Shown: piece after piece, positions 25,239 to 34,535 of the stretch
Layout: the number at the start of each line of letters is the position of its first letter
Numbering within the stretch: position 1 is the first letter of the stretch
From: F23-D06 sp963643165
Lineage (GTDB): Bacteria; Bacteroidota; Bacteroidia; Bacteroidales; WCHB1-69
NCBI GenBank assembly: GCA_963643165.1
Contig: CAVIJD010000012.1
Span: 1-48,812 of the forward strand
Length of the DNA stretch: 48,812 nt
Reading direction: 5' to 3'
Notes under the pieces: model-generated
Database searches by the model: none
What the model was told of the DNA's origin: nothing
The model's input: only the letters and a program-made list of their open reading frames with translations
Translations under genes and position numbers: made by a program

Positions 25239-25754
25239 ATGAAACGAATCATAACTTTAGTCTGCCTGCTGACGGCTTTTGTGACCGCAATTCAGGCCCA
25301 AGAGAAACCCGACACCGAAAAGATGGTGAAAGAACGCATGGAAAACATGCGCCAGAACATCTCCCTTTCGTCTTCTGAGAGCAAAAGTTTCTACCCCGCT
25401 TACGAGCAGTTCCTGCGCAGCGAGATCAAATACCACGAGACATTCAGGACCAACATGGAGAAAAACGGCATCAAGCAGTGCGTCTGCCAGAACAAGGAGT
25501 CATACGCCAACATGTCTGACAAGCAGATGACCTACATGCAGGACCAGAAATTTGAACTCCGCAAGAACATGCTGAACCTCGAGTCCACGTTTTACAAGAA
25601 ATTGAAAACCATTCTTACCCCGAGGCACATCCAGGATTTCTACAGGATTGACGAGCAGTACAGACGCAATCTGGTGAACAAGGTGAAATGCCAGAAAAAC
25701 AACACCCAGACTGAAAAAGACACCTATATCAATTCAGGTAAGAAAAAACGTTAA
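25239..25754 (+). CDS. Small periplasmic protein, Spy/CpxP-like
   Basis: The 171-residue protein has a signal peptide cleaved before Gln (TAIQA-QEKPD). The mature part is almost all helix, with a motif NISLSSSESKSFYPAYEQFLRSE near 40-62 and a later KLKTILTPRHIQDFYRIDEQYRRN, the double pattern of Spy/CpxP-like (LTxxQ-type) stress proteins. Its place after a sigma/anti-sigma pair suggests that it reports on, or protects against, misfolded envelope proteins. Two Cys lie close together (QCVCQ). The family assignment is by pattern only. Confidence 0.6.
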   Translation: MKRIITLVCLLTAFVTAIQAQEKPDTEKMVKERMENMRQNISLSSSESKSFYPAYEQFLRSEIKYHETFRTNMEKNGIKQCVCQNKESYANMSDKQMTYMQDQKFELRKNMLNLESTFYKKLKTILTPRHIQDFYRIDEQYRRNLVNKVKCQKNNTQTEKDTYINSGKKKR

Positions 25755-25787
25755 AAACGGACTATTCCGCCTTGACACCACCCGTGC

Positions 25788-27155
25788 ATGCTGTCACGCC
25801 ACGCCATAGCCTATACGCTTCAACACCTGACGCAAGTATCCTTTCCTGGCATTGAACCGCACGAGGTCACATTCACCGTCAACGGAGAGACCCTCCACAT
25901 TGCCATTGCCGAACAATGGCACATCACACTCAAACTGCTGTCAGACGCTGACATTCAGGCACTTCACAAGGGAGCACTTGCTCCCTTGCCTTTTTTGTCG
26001 GCAGACGGGAAAGTGCAGGTTCCCCTGTTTCAGCCATCAACGGCTGCCGGCGATAAAATCAGTCACGACATCGAACGCAACGAACTGCACATCCCTTTCG
26101 ACCCTGTCACCATCTCCTTTCTGCTGCTTTCAAAGCAAGACGAAACGGCAGATGCCCGCCGGGACCGGCACGACAGATTCCCGTTCCAGGGCAGTCTGCC
26201 CGACCTTTACCACTTCATCCACCTCCCCCTTGCGGACGAATATGCCATGCTGTTGCGGAAATGGATTCTGGAAGCATTCCGCCCATCTATAAAGCTGACA
26301 CATAGAACATACCGTTTCATTCCCACCCACGACATTGACATCCTGTACCGTTTCCACAATCCGACACAGGCTTTCAAGTCCATCTTCGGCGGAGACCTGC
26401 TGCTGAACCGAAGTCTTGCCGACACCTTGACCTCCCTGAAAGAATACGGGCATTCACACTCCGACACCCGTCGCGACCCTTACATTACCGCAATTCTGTC
26501 CTACGCCAAAATGGCAAGAGAGGGCGGCATGCAGTCCGTTTTCTTCTTCAAAAGTTGCGTCCCGTCAGAGCCGGATGCCACCTATGACATATACGACCCG
26601 AATGTGCGCTACTGCATTGACGCGCTCCTGGATGCAGGGCATGACATCGGGCTGCACGGCAGTTACGGCAGTCACACGGCTCCGGACCTTCTTGTCAGGG
26701 AAAAAGCGCGGTTAGAGGAAGTGTCGGGGCGGCAGGTCCGAAAAGGGAGGCAGCACTACCTTCGTTTCCGGTCGGCACCCGCACCGGATGGGACCAACAC
26801 ACAAAAAGTGTGGCAAGCTGCCGGGCTGACAGACGACTACACGCTTGGCTATGCCGAGCGTCCTGGGTTCCGCTGCGGCACGTGTCACCCGTACCGGCTT
26901 TACGACAACATCGCCGACAAGCCCACAGACATCGTGGAGCACCCGCTCGTCGTCATGGACGGCAGCATTGTCGATTACCTGAAAATGAAACCGCAAGAAG
27001 GACTCCGCCTCGCCACATCGCTGCGGCAGCGCTGCGAGGCCGTCGAGGGCGACTTCATCATCCTGTGGCACAACCATTTCTGCTGCCGTCAATACCGCAC
27101 CTACTACCAGGAGATTTTCCTTGAACTCCTAAAAGCGGAAAACAGAAAACGCTGA
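25788..27155 (+). CDS. Polysaccharide deacetylase-family protein with DUF7033-like N-terminus
   Basis: The 455-residue protein has an N-terminal domain seen in Bacteroidota deacetylase relatives (TFTVNGETLHIAI, ERNELHIPFDPVTISFLLLS). From about residue 180 a NodB-like fold follows: RFIPTHDIDILYRF with the paired HD residues, then GHDIGLHGSYGSH with the metal-binding histidines, and a late LWHNHFC. Such enzymes remove acetyl groups from cell-wall or capsule sugars. No signal peptide is visible, so a cytoplasmic or membrane-peripheral role in surface glycan synthesis is possible. The ATG at 25788 lies 33 bases after the Spy-like gene. Confidence 0.8.
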   Translation: MLSRHAIAYTLQHLTQVSFPGIEPHEVTFTVNGETLHIAIAEQWHITLKLLSDADIQALHKGALAPLPFLSADGKVQVPLFQPSTAAGDKISHDIERNELHIPFDPVTISFLLLSKQDETADARRDRHDRFPFQGSLPDLYHFIHLPLADEYAMLLRKWILEAFRPSIKLTHRTYRFIPTHDIDILYRFHNPTQAFKSIFGGDLLLNRSLADTLTSLKEYGHSHSDTRRDPYITAILSYAKMAREGGMQSVFFFKSCVPSEPDATYDIYDPNVRYCIDALLDAGHDIGLHGSYGSHTAPDLLVREKARLEEVSGRQVRKGRQHYLRFRSAPAPDGTNTQKVWQAAGLTDDYTLGYAERPGFRCGTCHPYRLYDNIADKPTDIVEHPLVVMDGSIVDYLKMKPQEGLRLATSLRQRCEAVEGDFIILWHNHFCCRQYRTYYQEIFLELLKAENRKR

Positions 27156-27236
27156 TTTTGGATTCCTTTCATTTACATAAAAAAGAGAACACATATTTAT
27201 ATAAAACAGAAATAACTGCACGGAGAGCACTTGAAC

Positions 27237-27998
27237 ATGGACGAACATTGGCTATCGAGAACGGAACTGTTGTTAGGAGAAAACAAGCTTGAAAAGCTTT
27301 CAAAAGCGCATGTGCTGCAAGTGGGGTTAGGCGGTGTAGGCGCCTACTCGGCCGAGATGCTGTGCCGCGCCGGCATTGGCGAACTGACCATAGTAGATGC
27401 CGACAAGGTAACGCTGACGAACCTGAACCGCCAGTTGCCGGCCCTGCATTCCACCATCGGGAAAAGCAAAGTGGAAGTGATGAGGCAGCGGCTGCTCGAC
27501 ATCAACCCAAGCCTTAAAGTTCATTGCGTCGAAGAATTCATCCGCGACGAGCGCACCGAAGCGTTGCTGACGGCTGCCAATTACGACTATATAGTTGACG
27601 CCATCGACTCGCTTTCGCCGAAAGTCTATCTCATCTACCAGGCCATACAGCATGGGCTGAAGATAGTCTCCGTGATGGGCGCCGGCGGCAAGACAGACCC
27701 CGGAATGGTCAGGATTGACGACATCTCCAAGTCGTCGTACTGCAGGTTAGCCAAAACCGTACGCAAAAGGCTATACCGTTTGGGCGTCCGCAAAGGCGTG
27801 CAAGTCGTCTATTCGCCCGAGAAAGTGCCCGGCGAGGCGGTAGTCATCGACAAAGACGAAGAGATCAACAAACTGTCAACAGTCGGGACCATCTCCTACA
27901 TGCCCGCGGTATTCGGTTGTTTCGCCGCCTCGGCAGTGATACGGGATTTGATGAATTTAGAAATTGGGGCGGTGAAACCATCGGAGCAAGACGCGTAA
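27237..27998 (+). CDS. tcdA: tRNA threonylcarbamoyladenosine dehydratase (TcdA)
   Basis: The 253-residue ThiF/E1-like enzyme has the ATP-binding VGLGGVGAYSAEMLCRAGIG near 28-47, DADKVTLTNLNRQ and the adenylation segment VDAIDSLSPKVYLI. It lacks the catalytic Cys set of sulfur-transfer E1 proteins but keeps the TcdA/YgdL-like C-terminal half (MGAGGKTDPGMVRIDDISKS). TcdA cyclises t6A to ct6A at position 37 of ANN-decoding tRNAs. The ATG at 27237 is chosen over a TTG two codons earlier. The last codons and the stop fall inside a 34-bp repeat shared with position 226, suggesting that the repeat replaced the original gene end. Confidence 0.9.
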   Translation: MDEHWLSRTELLLGENKLEKLSKAHVLQVGLGGVGAYSAEMLCRAGIGELTIVDADKVTLTNLNRQLPALHSTIGKSKVEVMRQRLLDINPSLKVHCVEEFIRDERTEALLTAANYDYIVDAIDSLSPKVYLIYQAIQHGLKIVSVMGAGGKTDPGMVRIDDISKSSYCRLAKTVRKRLYRLGVRKGVQVVYSPEKVPGEAVVIDKDEEINKLSTVGTISYMPAVFGCFAASAVIRDLMNLEIGAVKPSEQDA

Positions 27999-28026
27999 CG
28001 CTCTACATTCTACATTCGTGCGGCAG
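27993..28026 (-). repeat. 34-bp dispersed repeat, copy 2, overlapping the tcdA stop codon
   Basis: Reverse complement of 226-259 with two differences. It supplies the last bases and stop codon of tcdA and ends about 29 bases before the promoter of the receptor gene. Confidence 0.7.
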
Positions 28027-28054
28027 CCCATATTCAGACTAACCGCATTTTTTG

Positions 28055-28062
28055 TATTTTTG
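28055..28062 (+). promoter_or_regulatory. Promoter -7 element (TATTTTTG) for the receptor operon
   Basis: TAnnTTTG match 37 bases before the ATG at 28099, followed by CGCAC as in the other promoters here. Confidence 0.55.
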
Positions 28063-28098
28063 CGCACTTTTTTTATACCACAAAATCGTAAGGCTTTG

Positions 28099-30678
28099 AT
28101 GAAAAATCTACATTTCATTCTGATATTCACAACGGTTATGCTGGCCGGGAGCGTCGCATTCGCCCAGAAGCCAGCAAAGAAAGACCGGCGGGTTGACAAA
28201 ACGCAAACGCCGGCAGACACCGCAGCCAAAGACGCCACCTTCGTCATCGACAACGACGACCTCGAGGACGTGAGCGGTTTTTCGGAAATCAACGACATGC
28301 AAGAGGACGAGAGCGGGTATTCGTCGAGTCCCATGCCGGGGTTGTTGCACTCCTCAAGGGATGTCTATTCGAGCAACACGTCCTACAACTTCAGCATCGC
28401 CTACTTCAAGGCGCGCGGCTATGACGGCAAGTATTCCGACGTGTTCATGAACGGATTTTCCCTGAACAGCAGTGTCACCGGGCGGGCCACCTATTCGCAA
28501 TGGGGCGGTTTGAACCAGATATTCCGTTATCCGGAATACATCACCAACATGGATGCGGCGGGCTTTGCCTTCGGCAACATTGGCGGTGCCGGCAACTACA
28601 ACCTCTGCGCCAGCAACTTCCGCCGTCAGGTCAAGGCTTCCTATTCGCTCGCCAACCGCACCTACAACAACCGCATCATGCTCACCGGCGCCACAGGCGT
28701 GATGAAAAACGGATGGTCGGTGGCGGGGTCGCTGTCAGCGCGCTTCGGCGACGGCATCTCCTACGTGGAGGGCACCTCGTACAACAGCTTTGCCGGCTTC
28801 ATAGCCGTGGAGAAGATCTTCAATTCCGCGCACCGTCTCAACCTTGCAGCCTTTGCCAACTACACCTCGCGGGGCATGCAGTCGAGTTCGGTGCAAGAGG
28901 CCTACGACCTGCTGGACGACAACTACTACAACGCCAACTGGGGCTGGTACCAGGGCAAGCAGCGCAATGCGCGTGTGCGCACCGTGTGCGAGCCTGTCGT
29001 CCTGCTCACCCACAGTTACGCGCCCAAAGACAACCGGCTGCGGGTCACCAGCACGTTGGGCGCAACATTCGGGCGCAACAGCACCACCTCGCTCAACTGG
29101 TACGACGCGCCCGACCCGCGTCCTGACTACTACCGCTACCTGCCCTCCTACCAGATCAGCAACGGCGACACCGCCGACTACTACGGCGAAATCAGCCGCC
29201 TCTGGACCGAGAACGACCAGTCATATACCCAAATCAACTGGGACCGCCTCTACGAAGTGAACCAATTGGCGGCCGCGCAAGGCAAACGGGCTCAATACAT
29301 GATTGAGAACCGCGTGCGTGACCACATCCTGCTGGGCGGCGCCTCCCACCTCTCCTACGCTTTCACCAAACACGCCAGACTGTACGCCGGACTTGACGTG
29401 CGCGGGATGAAACAGAAAAACTACAAGACCATCAACGACCTGCTGGGCGGATCCTACTGGCTTGACGTGGACAAGTTCTCAGAGGGCGACTTCCCCGAAG
29501 ACCAGCAGGTGCAGTACAACGACCTGCTGCACAAGAACGACACCCTGCACGAGGGGGACATCTTCGGTTACAACTACGACTATCACATCTACACCCAGCG
29601 TCTGTGGGCAACCGCCGTGTTCTCATTCCCCCATATCGACTTCCATGTAGGCGGACAGATCGGCGGCACGGAGTTTTGGCGCACCGGTCAAATGCAGAAC
29701 GGACGTTACCAGAACAACTCCCTCGGCAACTCTGAGAAGAAAGCATTCCTCGAGGGCGCTGCCAAGGCCGGCGTGACCTACAAAATCACCGGCCGCAACT
29801 ACCTCGTGTTGAACGGCCAGTTCGGGTCGTCCGCCCCATCCGTCATGAACGCCTTCGTGTCGCCGCGCATCCAGAACGGTCTCGTGGAGAACCTTTCCAA
29901 TGAGAAACTCTACTCCGCAGACCTCTCCTACGTGCTCAACCATCCCGTCATCAAACTCAGAGTCTCAGCTTTCTTCACGCAAATGCAGGACATCAACAAA
30001 CTGATCAGTTTCTACCATGACGACTTCTCCAGCATGGTGAACTATTCCGTTTCGGGCATCGACCAACGGCATTACGGCATCGAACTCGGCAGCGAAATCA
30101 AACTGGGCAGCATGTTCACGTTGATACTTGCCGGCACATACGGCGACTACCGCTACTCTGACCAGGCCTCCGTGGTCATGATCGCCGAAAACGGCACCGA
30201 CTTCGAGGACGAGATTGAGCGGACCGTCTATTGGAAAAACTTCCATGTGGCCGGCACGCCGCAAACGGCCTCCACCATAGGGCTCAAATTCAACCACGAC
30301 TACTGGTGGGTCACTGTCAACGCCAACTATTTCGACAAGATTTATTGCGACCTGAACCCCGAGCGGAGAACCTCTGCCGCCCGCGGCTCCCTGGATGCCA
30401 ACTCCGAACTCTACCATCAGATTGCAGACCAGACCCGCATGAAAGGGCAGTTCACCCTCGACCTCTCCGTCAGCAAATCATGGAGAATCAAGAAACGTTA
30501 CATCCTCGGCGTCAACGCCAGCGTCACCAACCTGCTGAACAACAAGAACCTGATTACCACCGCATACGAACAATACCGTTTCGACTATTACAGTTACAAT
30601 CCCAACAAATACGCCAACAAATACTATTACGCTTTTGGCACGACATTCTACATCGGCCTGAATTTCACCTTCAACTAA
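28099..30678 (+). CDS. TonB-dependent receptor-like outer-membrane protein
   Basis: The 859-residue protein has a signal peptide cleaved before Gln (SVAFA-QKPAKK) and a Lys/Thr/Ala-rich linker. A plug-like segment follows with KARGYDGKYSDVFMNGFSLN and WGGLNQIFRYPEY, then a long beta barrel ending in YIGLNFTFN, the aromatic C-terminus of outer-membrane proteins. The carboxypeptidase-regulatory N-terminal domain of SusC types is missing and no SusD partner follows; instead two DUF5689 lipoproteins do. The ATG at 28099 gives a clean signal peptide; the upstream in-frame start at 28018 would lie before the promoter. The substrate is unknown. Confidence 0.85.
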   Translation: MKNLHFILIFTTVMLAGSVAFAQKPAKKDRRVDKTQTPADTAAKDATFVIDNDDLEDVSGFSEINDMQEDESGYSSSPMPGLLHSSRDVYSSNTSYNFSIAYFKARGYDGKYSDVFMNGFSLNSSVTGRATYSQWGGLNQIFRYPEYITNMDAAGFAFGNIGGAGNYNLCASNFRRQVKASYSLANRTYNNRIMLTGATGVMKNGWSVAGSLSARFGDGISYVEGTSYNSFAGFIAVEKIFNSAHRLNLAAFANYTSRGMQSSSVQEAYDLLDDNYYNANWGWYQGKQRNARVRTVCEPVVLLTHSYAPKDNRLRVTSTLGATFGRNSTTSLNWYDAPDPRPDYYRYLPSYQISNGDTADYYGEISRLWTENDQSYTQINWDRLYEVNQLAAAQGKRAQYMIENRVRDHILLGGASHLSYAFTKHARLYAGLDVRGMKQKNYKTINDLLGGSYWLDVDKFSEGDFPEDQQVQYNDLLHKNDTLHEGDIFGYNYDYHIYTQRLWATAVFSFPHIDFHVGGQIGGTEFWRTGQMQNGRYQNNSLGNSEKKAFLEGAAKAGVTYKITGRNYLVLNGQFGSSAPSVMNAFVSPRIQNGLVENLSNEKLYSADLSYVLNHPVIKLRVSAFFTQMQDINKLISFYHDDFSSMVNYSVSGIDQRHYGIELGSEIKLGSMFTLILAGTYGDYRYSDQASVVMIAENGTDFEDEIERTVYWKNFHVAGTPQTASTIGLKFNHDYWWVTVNANYFDKIYCDLNPERRTSAARGSLDANSELYHQIADQTRMKGQFTLDLSVSKSWRIKKRYILGVNASVTNLLNNKNLITTAYEQYRFDYYSYNPNKYANKYYYAFGTTFYIGLNFTFN

Positions 30679-30693
30679 CCGCATTCCGATCTC

Positions 30694-31959
30694 ATGAAAC
30701 GTAAACATACACCCATCATCTGCCTGCTGGCAGTTCTTGTGGCCGGATGCTTTGCCGGCTGCGACACCAATCCTGACATCGCGCCCATCCCCACATACTC
30801 GGGCGAGGCCAACACCACCATTGCCGAGCTGCTCGAACTCCACCAGATCGGTTCGTCCGACTCCTACGACCACATCTCGGAGGACTCCGCCGACATTGTC
30901 ATCAGCGGCATTGTGACCTCCTCGGACGAGCATGGCAACTGTTACAAATACCTCAACATCGAAGACGGCACCGGCGGCATCCAAGTCCGCATCAACAACA
31001 GTTATCTCTACAAAAAATACCGTGTAGGACAGCGCATCTACGTCAAGTGCAACGGCCTTGACCTGGGCGACTACCGCAAGCTGCCTTGTCTCGGCATTTG
31101 GGCCAACGGTTCCATACAGCAGCTCCCGTCCAACAAAGTCTCGCGTCATGTGTTCCTGGACGGGTCGCCCGTGCCGTTCACGCCAGCCATCCGGCTCACC
31201 ACCATACCGAGAGCCGCTGACGTCCCCGACACCTACTTCAACCGTCTGACCGTGCTTGAAAACGCCTCGTTCGTCGAGGGCGGCACCGCCAACTTCTCGG
31301 CAGACAACTCCGCCACCAGCCGCGACATCGTCATGGCCGACGGCACCACCATCACCATGCGCACCAGCAACTATGCCGACTTCCGGCAAGAGACCCTTCC
31401 CGCAGGCACCGGCACCATAACCGGCATCCTCACACGATACAACAACACCTTGCAGATCGTGATCCGCGACCTGGACGACCTCCAAGGGTTCGGGAATGCT
31501 CCGCACACGGCCGACATCTTCACCGTGAACTACGAGAATGCTTTCGCGGACGGCTGGCTCCGCGTCACCTCCGGCAGCGAGTGGGGCGTGCTCTCCAACT
31601 CCTCCTTCACAGGCTTCCTGATACAGCCGCAAGCGGAGACCGACAGCTGGCTCATCTCGCCCGCCGTCAACCTCGCCGGCACCGCAGAACCTACGCTCAC
31701 CTACAGCCACCGCGTCTCCGGGAACAGCAGCAACGCCACAATGAAATGCTACTACACCGGCAATTACACAGGCGACGTTAACACCACAACGTGGACCGAA
31801 ATACCCGTCAGCGGGTACAGCAGCAGTTTCCGGGACGAGCATTTCAGCATACCCGCATCCGCCTGCACGTCCAGTTTCAGATTCGCTTACAGATACTCCG
31901 GCAACGCCACAATTTGGGCCATCCGCAACATCAACATCTCGGCCACCGTAAACCAATAA
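30694..31959 (+). CDS. DUF5689 (OB-fold-like) surface lipoprotein
   Basis: The 421-residue lipoprotein has Cys-containing cleavage options VAGC and FAGC near residues 18-22. The DUF5689-like region has two OB-type beta units, DIVISGIVTSSDEHGNCYKYLNIEDGTGGIQV near 70-100 and a second near 175-260 (NRLTVLENASF, IVMADGTTITMRTSNY, GTITGILTRYNNTLQI). A jelly-roll-like C-terminal domain follows (WLISPAVNLAG, FRFAYRYSG). It starts 15 bases after the receptor gene. Acidic residues soon after the acylated Cys would fit surface display. Nucleic-acid or glycan binding are both possible; nothing in the sequence decides. Confidence 0.82.
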   Translation: MKRKHTPIICLLAVLVAGCFAGCDTNPDIAPIPTYSGEANTTIAELLELHQIGSSDSYDHISEDSADIVISGIVTSSDEHGNCYKYLNIEDGTGGIQVRINNSYLYKKYRVGQRIYVKCNGLDLGDYRKLPCLGIWANGSIQQLPSNKVSRHVFLDGSPVPFTPAIRLTTIPRAADVPDTYFNRLTVLENASFVEGGTANFSADNSATSRDIVMADGTTITMRTSNYADFRQETLPAGTGTITGILTRYNNTLQIVIRDLDDLQGFGNAPHTADIFTVNYENAFADGWLRVTSGSEWGVLSNSSFTGFLIQPQAETDSWLISPAVNLAGTAEPTLTYSHRVSGNSSNATMKCYYTGNYTGDVNTTTWTEIPVSGYSSSFRDEHFSIPASACTSSFRFAYRYSGNATIWAIRNINISATVNQ

Positions 31960-31974
31960 AAACTACAGACCACA

Positions 31975-33270
31975 ATGAAAAGAAACGTTTTGAGCCTCTG
32001 TCTGCTTGCGGCTTTCACACTACTGCTTTCCTCCTGCAACAAATGGGAAGACCCAGAATTCCAGGTGCCGGCCTACGACGGCCCGCAGGCCAACCGCACC
32101 ATCGCCGACATCAAAGCCATGCACACCTTGAGTTCCGGAAACCTTGACTCCATCTGCTCCTCCGACGAGACCTTCATCGTCAAGGCCGTGGTAGTCAGCT
32201 CCGACCAGGGCGGCAACTGCTACAAATACCTGACCATACAGGACGAAACCGGCGGCATAGAAATCGCCATCGACCGCAGCGGCCTCTACAACGAATATCC
32301 CGTGGGACAAACCGTCTATCTCGACTGCCGCGGCCTCATCGTGGGCGACTACCACAAAAAATACCAAATAGGCTGGAAATACAACGGGGCCGTTGGGCGA
32401 ATCCATGCCGAAGCCCTCAAGAAATACCTGCACAAAGACGGGCTTCCGGACCCTGACCACCCGTATCTGTCCAAACCCTTAGAAGTCACGGGAGCCACCC
32501 AGCTCTCGCTCGAGAATGTCAACCGTTTCGTCAAAATCAACGGCGTGCGCTTTGCCGAAGACTGTGACGGGATGCCTTTTGCCAGCAACGACTTCACCAC
32601 CGACCGCGACGCCACCATCAACGGGCAGAGTTTCATTGTCCGCACCTCCAACTACGCCAACTTCAGGTCTGACCTCATCGACGCGGATGCAGAATACTGC
32701 CTGTACGGCATCCTGTCCGTTTACAACACCGAATACCAACTCACGCTGCGGACAAGAGACGACATACAATTTGCACAACATGTTGAAGATGTGGTGCTCC
32801 AGAATTTCACCTTCAACGACCAGTCGCTTTCAGCCGGCGGGTGGCGTTCGTGGCCCGAGAACGAATGGCGTTACCAGTCGTTCCAGGGCAACCAGTTCAT
32901 GGTGCATCTGGAGACGGACGAGGCTTGCGACGACTGGCTCATCTCGCCAGAAATCAACATTGAAGACCTGTCGGATGCCGTGTTAGTCATCGACCATGCC
33001 AACAATGTGGCGGGCAGTCCGGCCACCTACTATCAGGCCTACTACTCCACCACCTACAGCGGCGGGGCCGTCAACGAGAGCGACTGGCATGCCTTCAGTC
33101 CAAACATCAACACCTTCCCGTCCTCTTTCGGCAACAGCAACGAACTCAGTCTTTCGTCTGTCGGGGGCAGCACTTTCAGAATCGCGCTCCGTTACCGCAA
33201 AAGCGGCAATGCTGACGGCACACGATGGAGCGTGCGAAGCATGAGCATCTACGAAAAATCACAGAAATAG
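31975..33270 (+). CDS. Second DUF5689 (OB-fold-like) surface lipoprotein
   Basis: The 431-residue lipoprotein is a diverged duplicate of its upstream neighbour: lipobox LSSC, then CNKWEDPEF with acidic residues near the lipid anchor. The first OB-like unit reads FIVKAVVVSSDQGGNCYKYLTIQDETGGIEI, and the second shows the same TTDRDATINGQSFIVRTSNY block. The C-terminal jelly-roll region has DDWLISPEINIEDLSDAVLVIDH. Only 15 bases separate the genes. The pair differs most in the segment between the OB units, which could set ligand choice. The operon appears to end here; ribBA follows after 26 bases. Confidence 0.82.
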   Translation: MKRNVLSLCLLAAFTLLLSSCNKWEDPEFQVPAYDGPQANRTIADIKAMHTLSSGNLDSICSSDETFIVKAVVVSSDQGGNCYKYLTIQDETGGIEIAIDRSGLYNEYPVGQTVYLDCRGLIVGDYHKKYQIGWKYNGAVGRIHAEALKKYLHKDGLPDPDHPYLSKPLEVTGATQLSLENVNRFVKINGVRFAEDCDGMPFASNDFTTDRDATINGQSFIVRTSNYANFRSDLIDADAEYCLYGILSVYNTEYQLTLRTRDDIQFAQHVEDVVLQNFTFNDQSLSAGGWRSWPENEWRYQSFQGNQFMVHLETDEACDDWLISPEINIEDLSDAVLVIDHANNVAGSPATYYQAYYSTTYSGGAVNESDWHAFSPNINTFPSSFGNSNELSLSSVGGSTFRIALRYRKSGNADGTRWSVRSMSIYEKSQK

Positions 33271-33296
33271 CTAAAACAAACAAAACATACCTATAA

Positions 33297-34505
33297 ATGT
33301 ATCAGCTCAATTCCATTGAAGAAGCTTTAGAAGATTTCAAAGCCGGCAAATTTATCATAATGGTGGATGACGAAGACCGCGAGAATGAGGGAGACTTCAT
33401 CATTGCCGCCGAAAAGATAACCCCTGAAAAGGTCAATTTCATGCTCCAATACGGGCGTGGCGTCTTGTGTGCGCCGCTCACCAAAGAGCGTTGTCAGCAA
33501 CTGGACCTCGAGATGCAGGTCAACAGCAACACCTCGTTGCACGGAACGCCGTTCACCGTCACCGTTGACTTGTTGGAGCACGGCTGCACCACGGGAGTAT
33601 CGATGCACGACCGCGCCGCCACCATCAAGGCGCTTGCCGACCCGAGCATGAAGCCGGGCAACTTCGGGCGTCCCGGCCACGTCAACCCGCTGATGGCCCG
33701 CGACGGCGGCGTGCTGGTGCGCGCCGGCCATACCGAAGCCACCGTTGACATGGCACGGCTTGCCGGGCTCACCCCGGTAGGTTCCCTCATCGAGATCATC
33801 AACCCCGACGGCACCATGGCCCGGCTGCCGCAACTCATCGAAGTGGCCAAGAAACACGACCTCAAGATCACCAGCGTCGAAAAACTCATCGCCTACCGTC
33901 TGGAACGCGAGAAACTCATCCGCAAAGAGCAGGAAGTGACATTGCCCACCCGTTGGGGCACGTTCCAGCTCATCGCCTACACCCAGCTCAACAACGGCGC
34001 CACCCACCTGGCACTCAAAAAAGGCGACTGGAAAGAGGGCGAACCCATCCTCACCCGCGTACACTCCTCTTGTGCCACAGGCGACATCTTCGGCTCCGAG
34101 AAATGCGACTGCGGCGAACAACTGCACCGCTCCATGCAGATGGTTGAAGAGGCCGGCAAAGGACTGGTCCTCTACATGAGCCAAGAGGGTCGAGGCATCG
34201 GACTGGTGAACAAACTCCGCGCCTACCACCTCCAGGAACTGGGACGCGACACCGTTGAGGCCAACCTCGAACTCGGCTTCAAGGCGGACGAACGCGACTA
34301 CGGCATCGGCGCACAGATCCTCCGCGACCTGAACGCCACCAACATACGCCTCATCACCAACAACCCCGCCAAGAGAGTCGGACTCTCCGCACACGGCATC
34401 CACATCGAAGAAACCGTCCCCATCATCGTGCAACCCAACGCCATCAACAAACGTTATCTCAAAACCAAGCAGGACAAGATGGGACATGACCTTCATATCG
34501 ACTAA
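33297..34505 (+). CDS. ribBA: Bifunctional 3,4-dihydroxy-2-butanone-4-phosphate synthase / GTP cyclohydrolase II
   Basis: The 402-residue protein joins two riboflavin-pathway enzymes. Residues 1-200 are the DHBP synthase: VDDEDRENEGDFIIAAEKI, GTPFTVTVD, GCTTGVSMHDRAATIKAL and HVNPLMARDGGVLVRAGHTEA. Residues 205-402 are GTP cyclohydrolase II, with the three zinc cysteines in RVHSSCATGDIFGSEKCDCGEQ, followed by YMSQEGRGIGLVNKL and ERDYGIGAQILRDL. Together they make the two precursors of lumazine from ribulose-5-phosphate and GTP. No FMN riboswitch was recognised; only 26 bases lie upstream. Confidence 0.96.
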   Translation: MYQLNSIEEALEDFKAGKFIIMVDDEDRENEGDFIIAAEKITPEKVNFMLQYGRGVLCAPLTKERCQQLDLEMQVNSNTSLHGTPFTVTVDLLEHGCTTGVSMHDRAATIKALADPSMKPGNFGRPGHVNPLMARDGGVLVRAGHTEATVDMARLAGLTPVGSLIEIINPDGTMARLPQLIEVAKKHDLKITSVEKLIAYRLEREKLIRKEQEVTLPTRWGTFQLIAYTQLNNGATHLALKKGDWKEGEPILTRVHSSCATGDIFGSEKCDCGEQLHRSMQMVEEAGKGLVLYMSQEGRGIGLVNKLRAYHLQELGRDTVEANLELGFKADERDYGIGAQILRDLNATNIRLITNNPAKRVGLSAHGIHIEETVPIIVQPNAINKRYLKTKQDKMGHDLHID

Positions 34506-34535
34506 AACACATTCCAGCCATTAACACCAAAGAAT

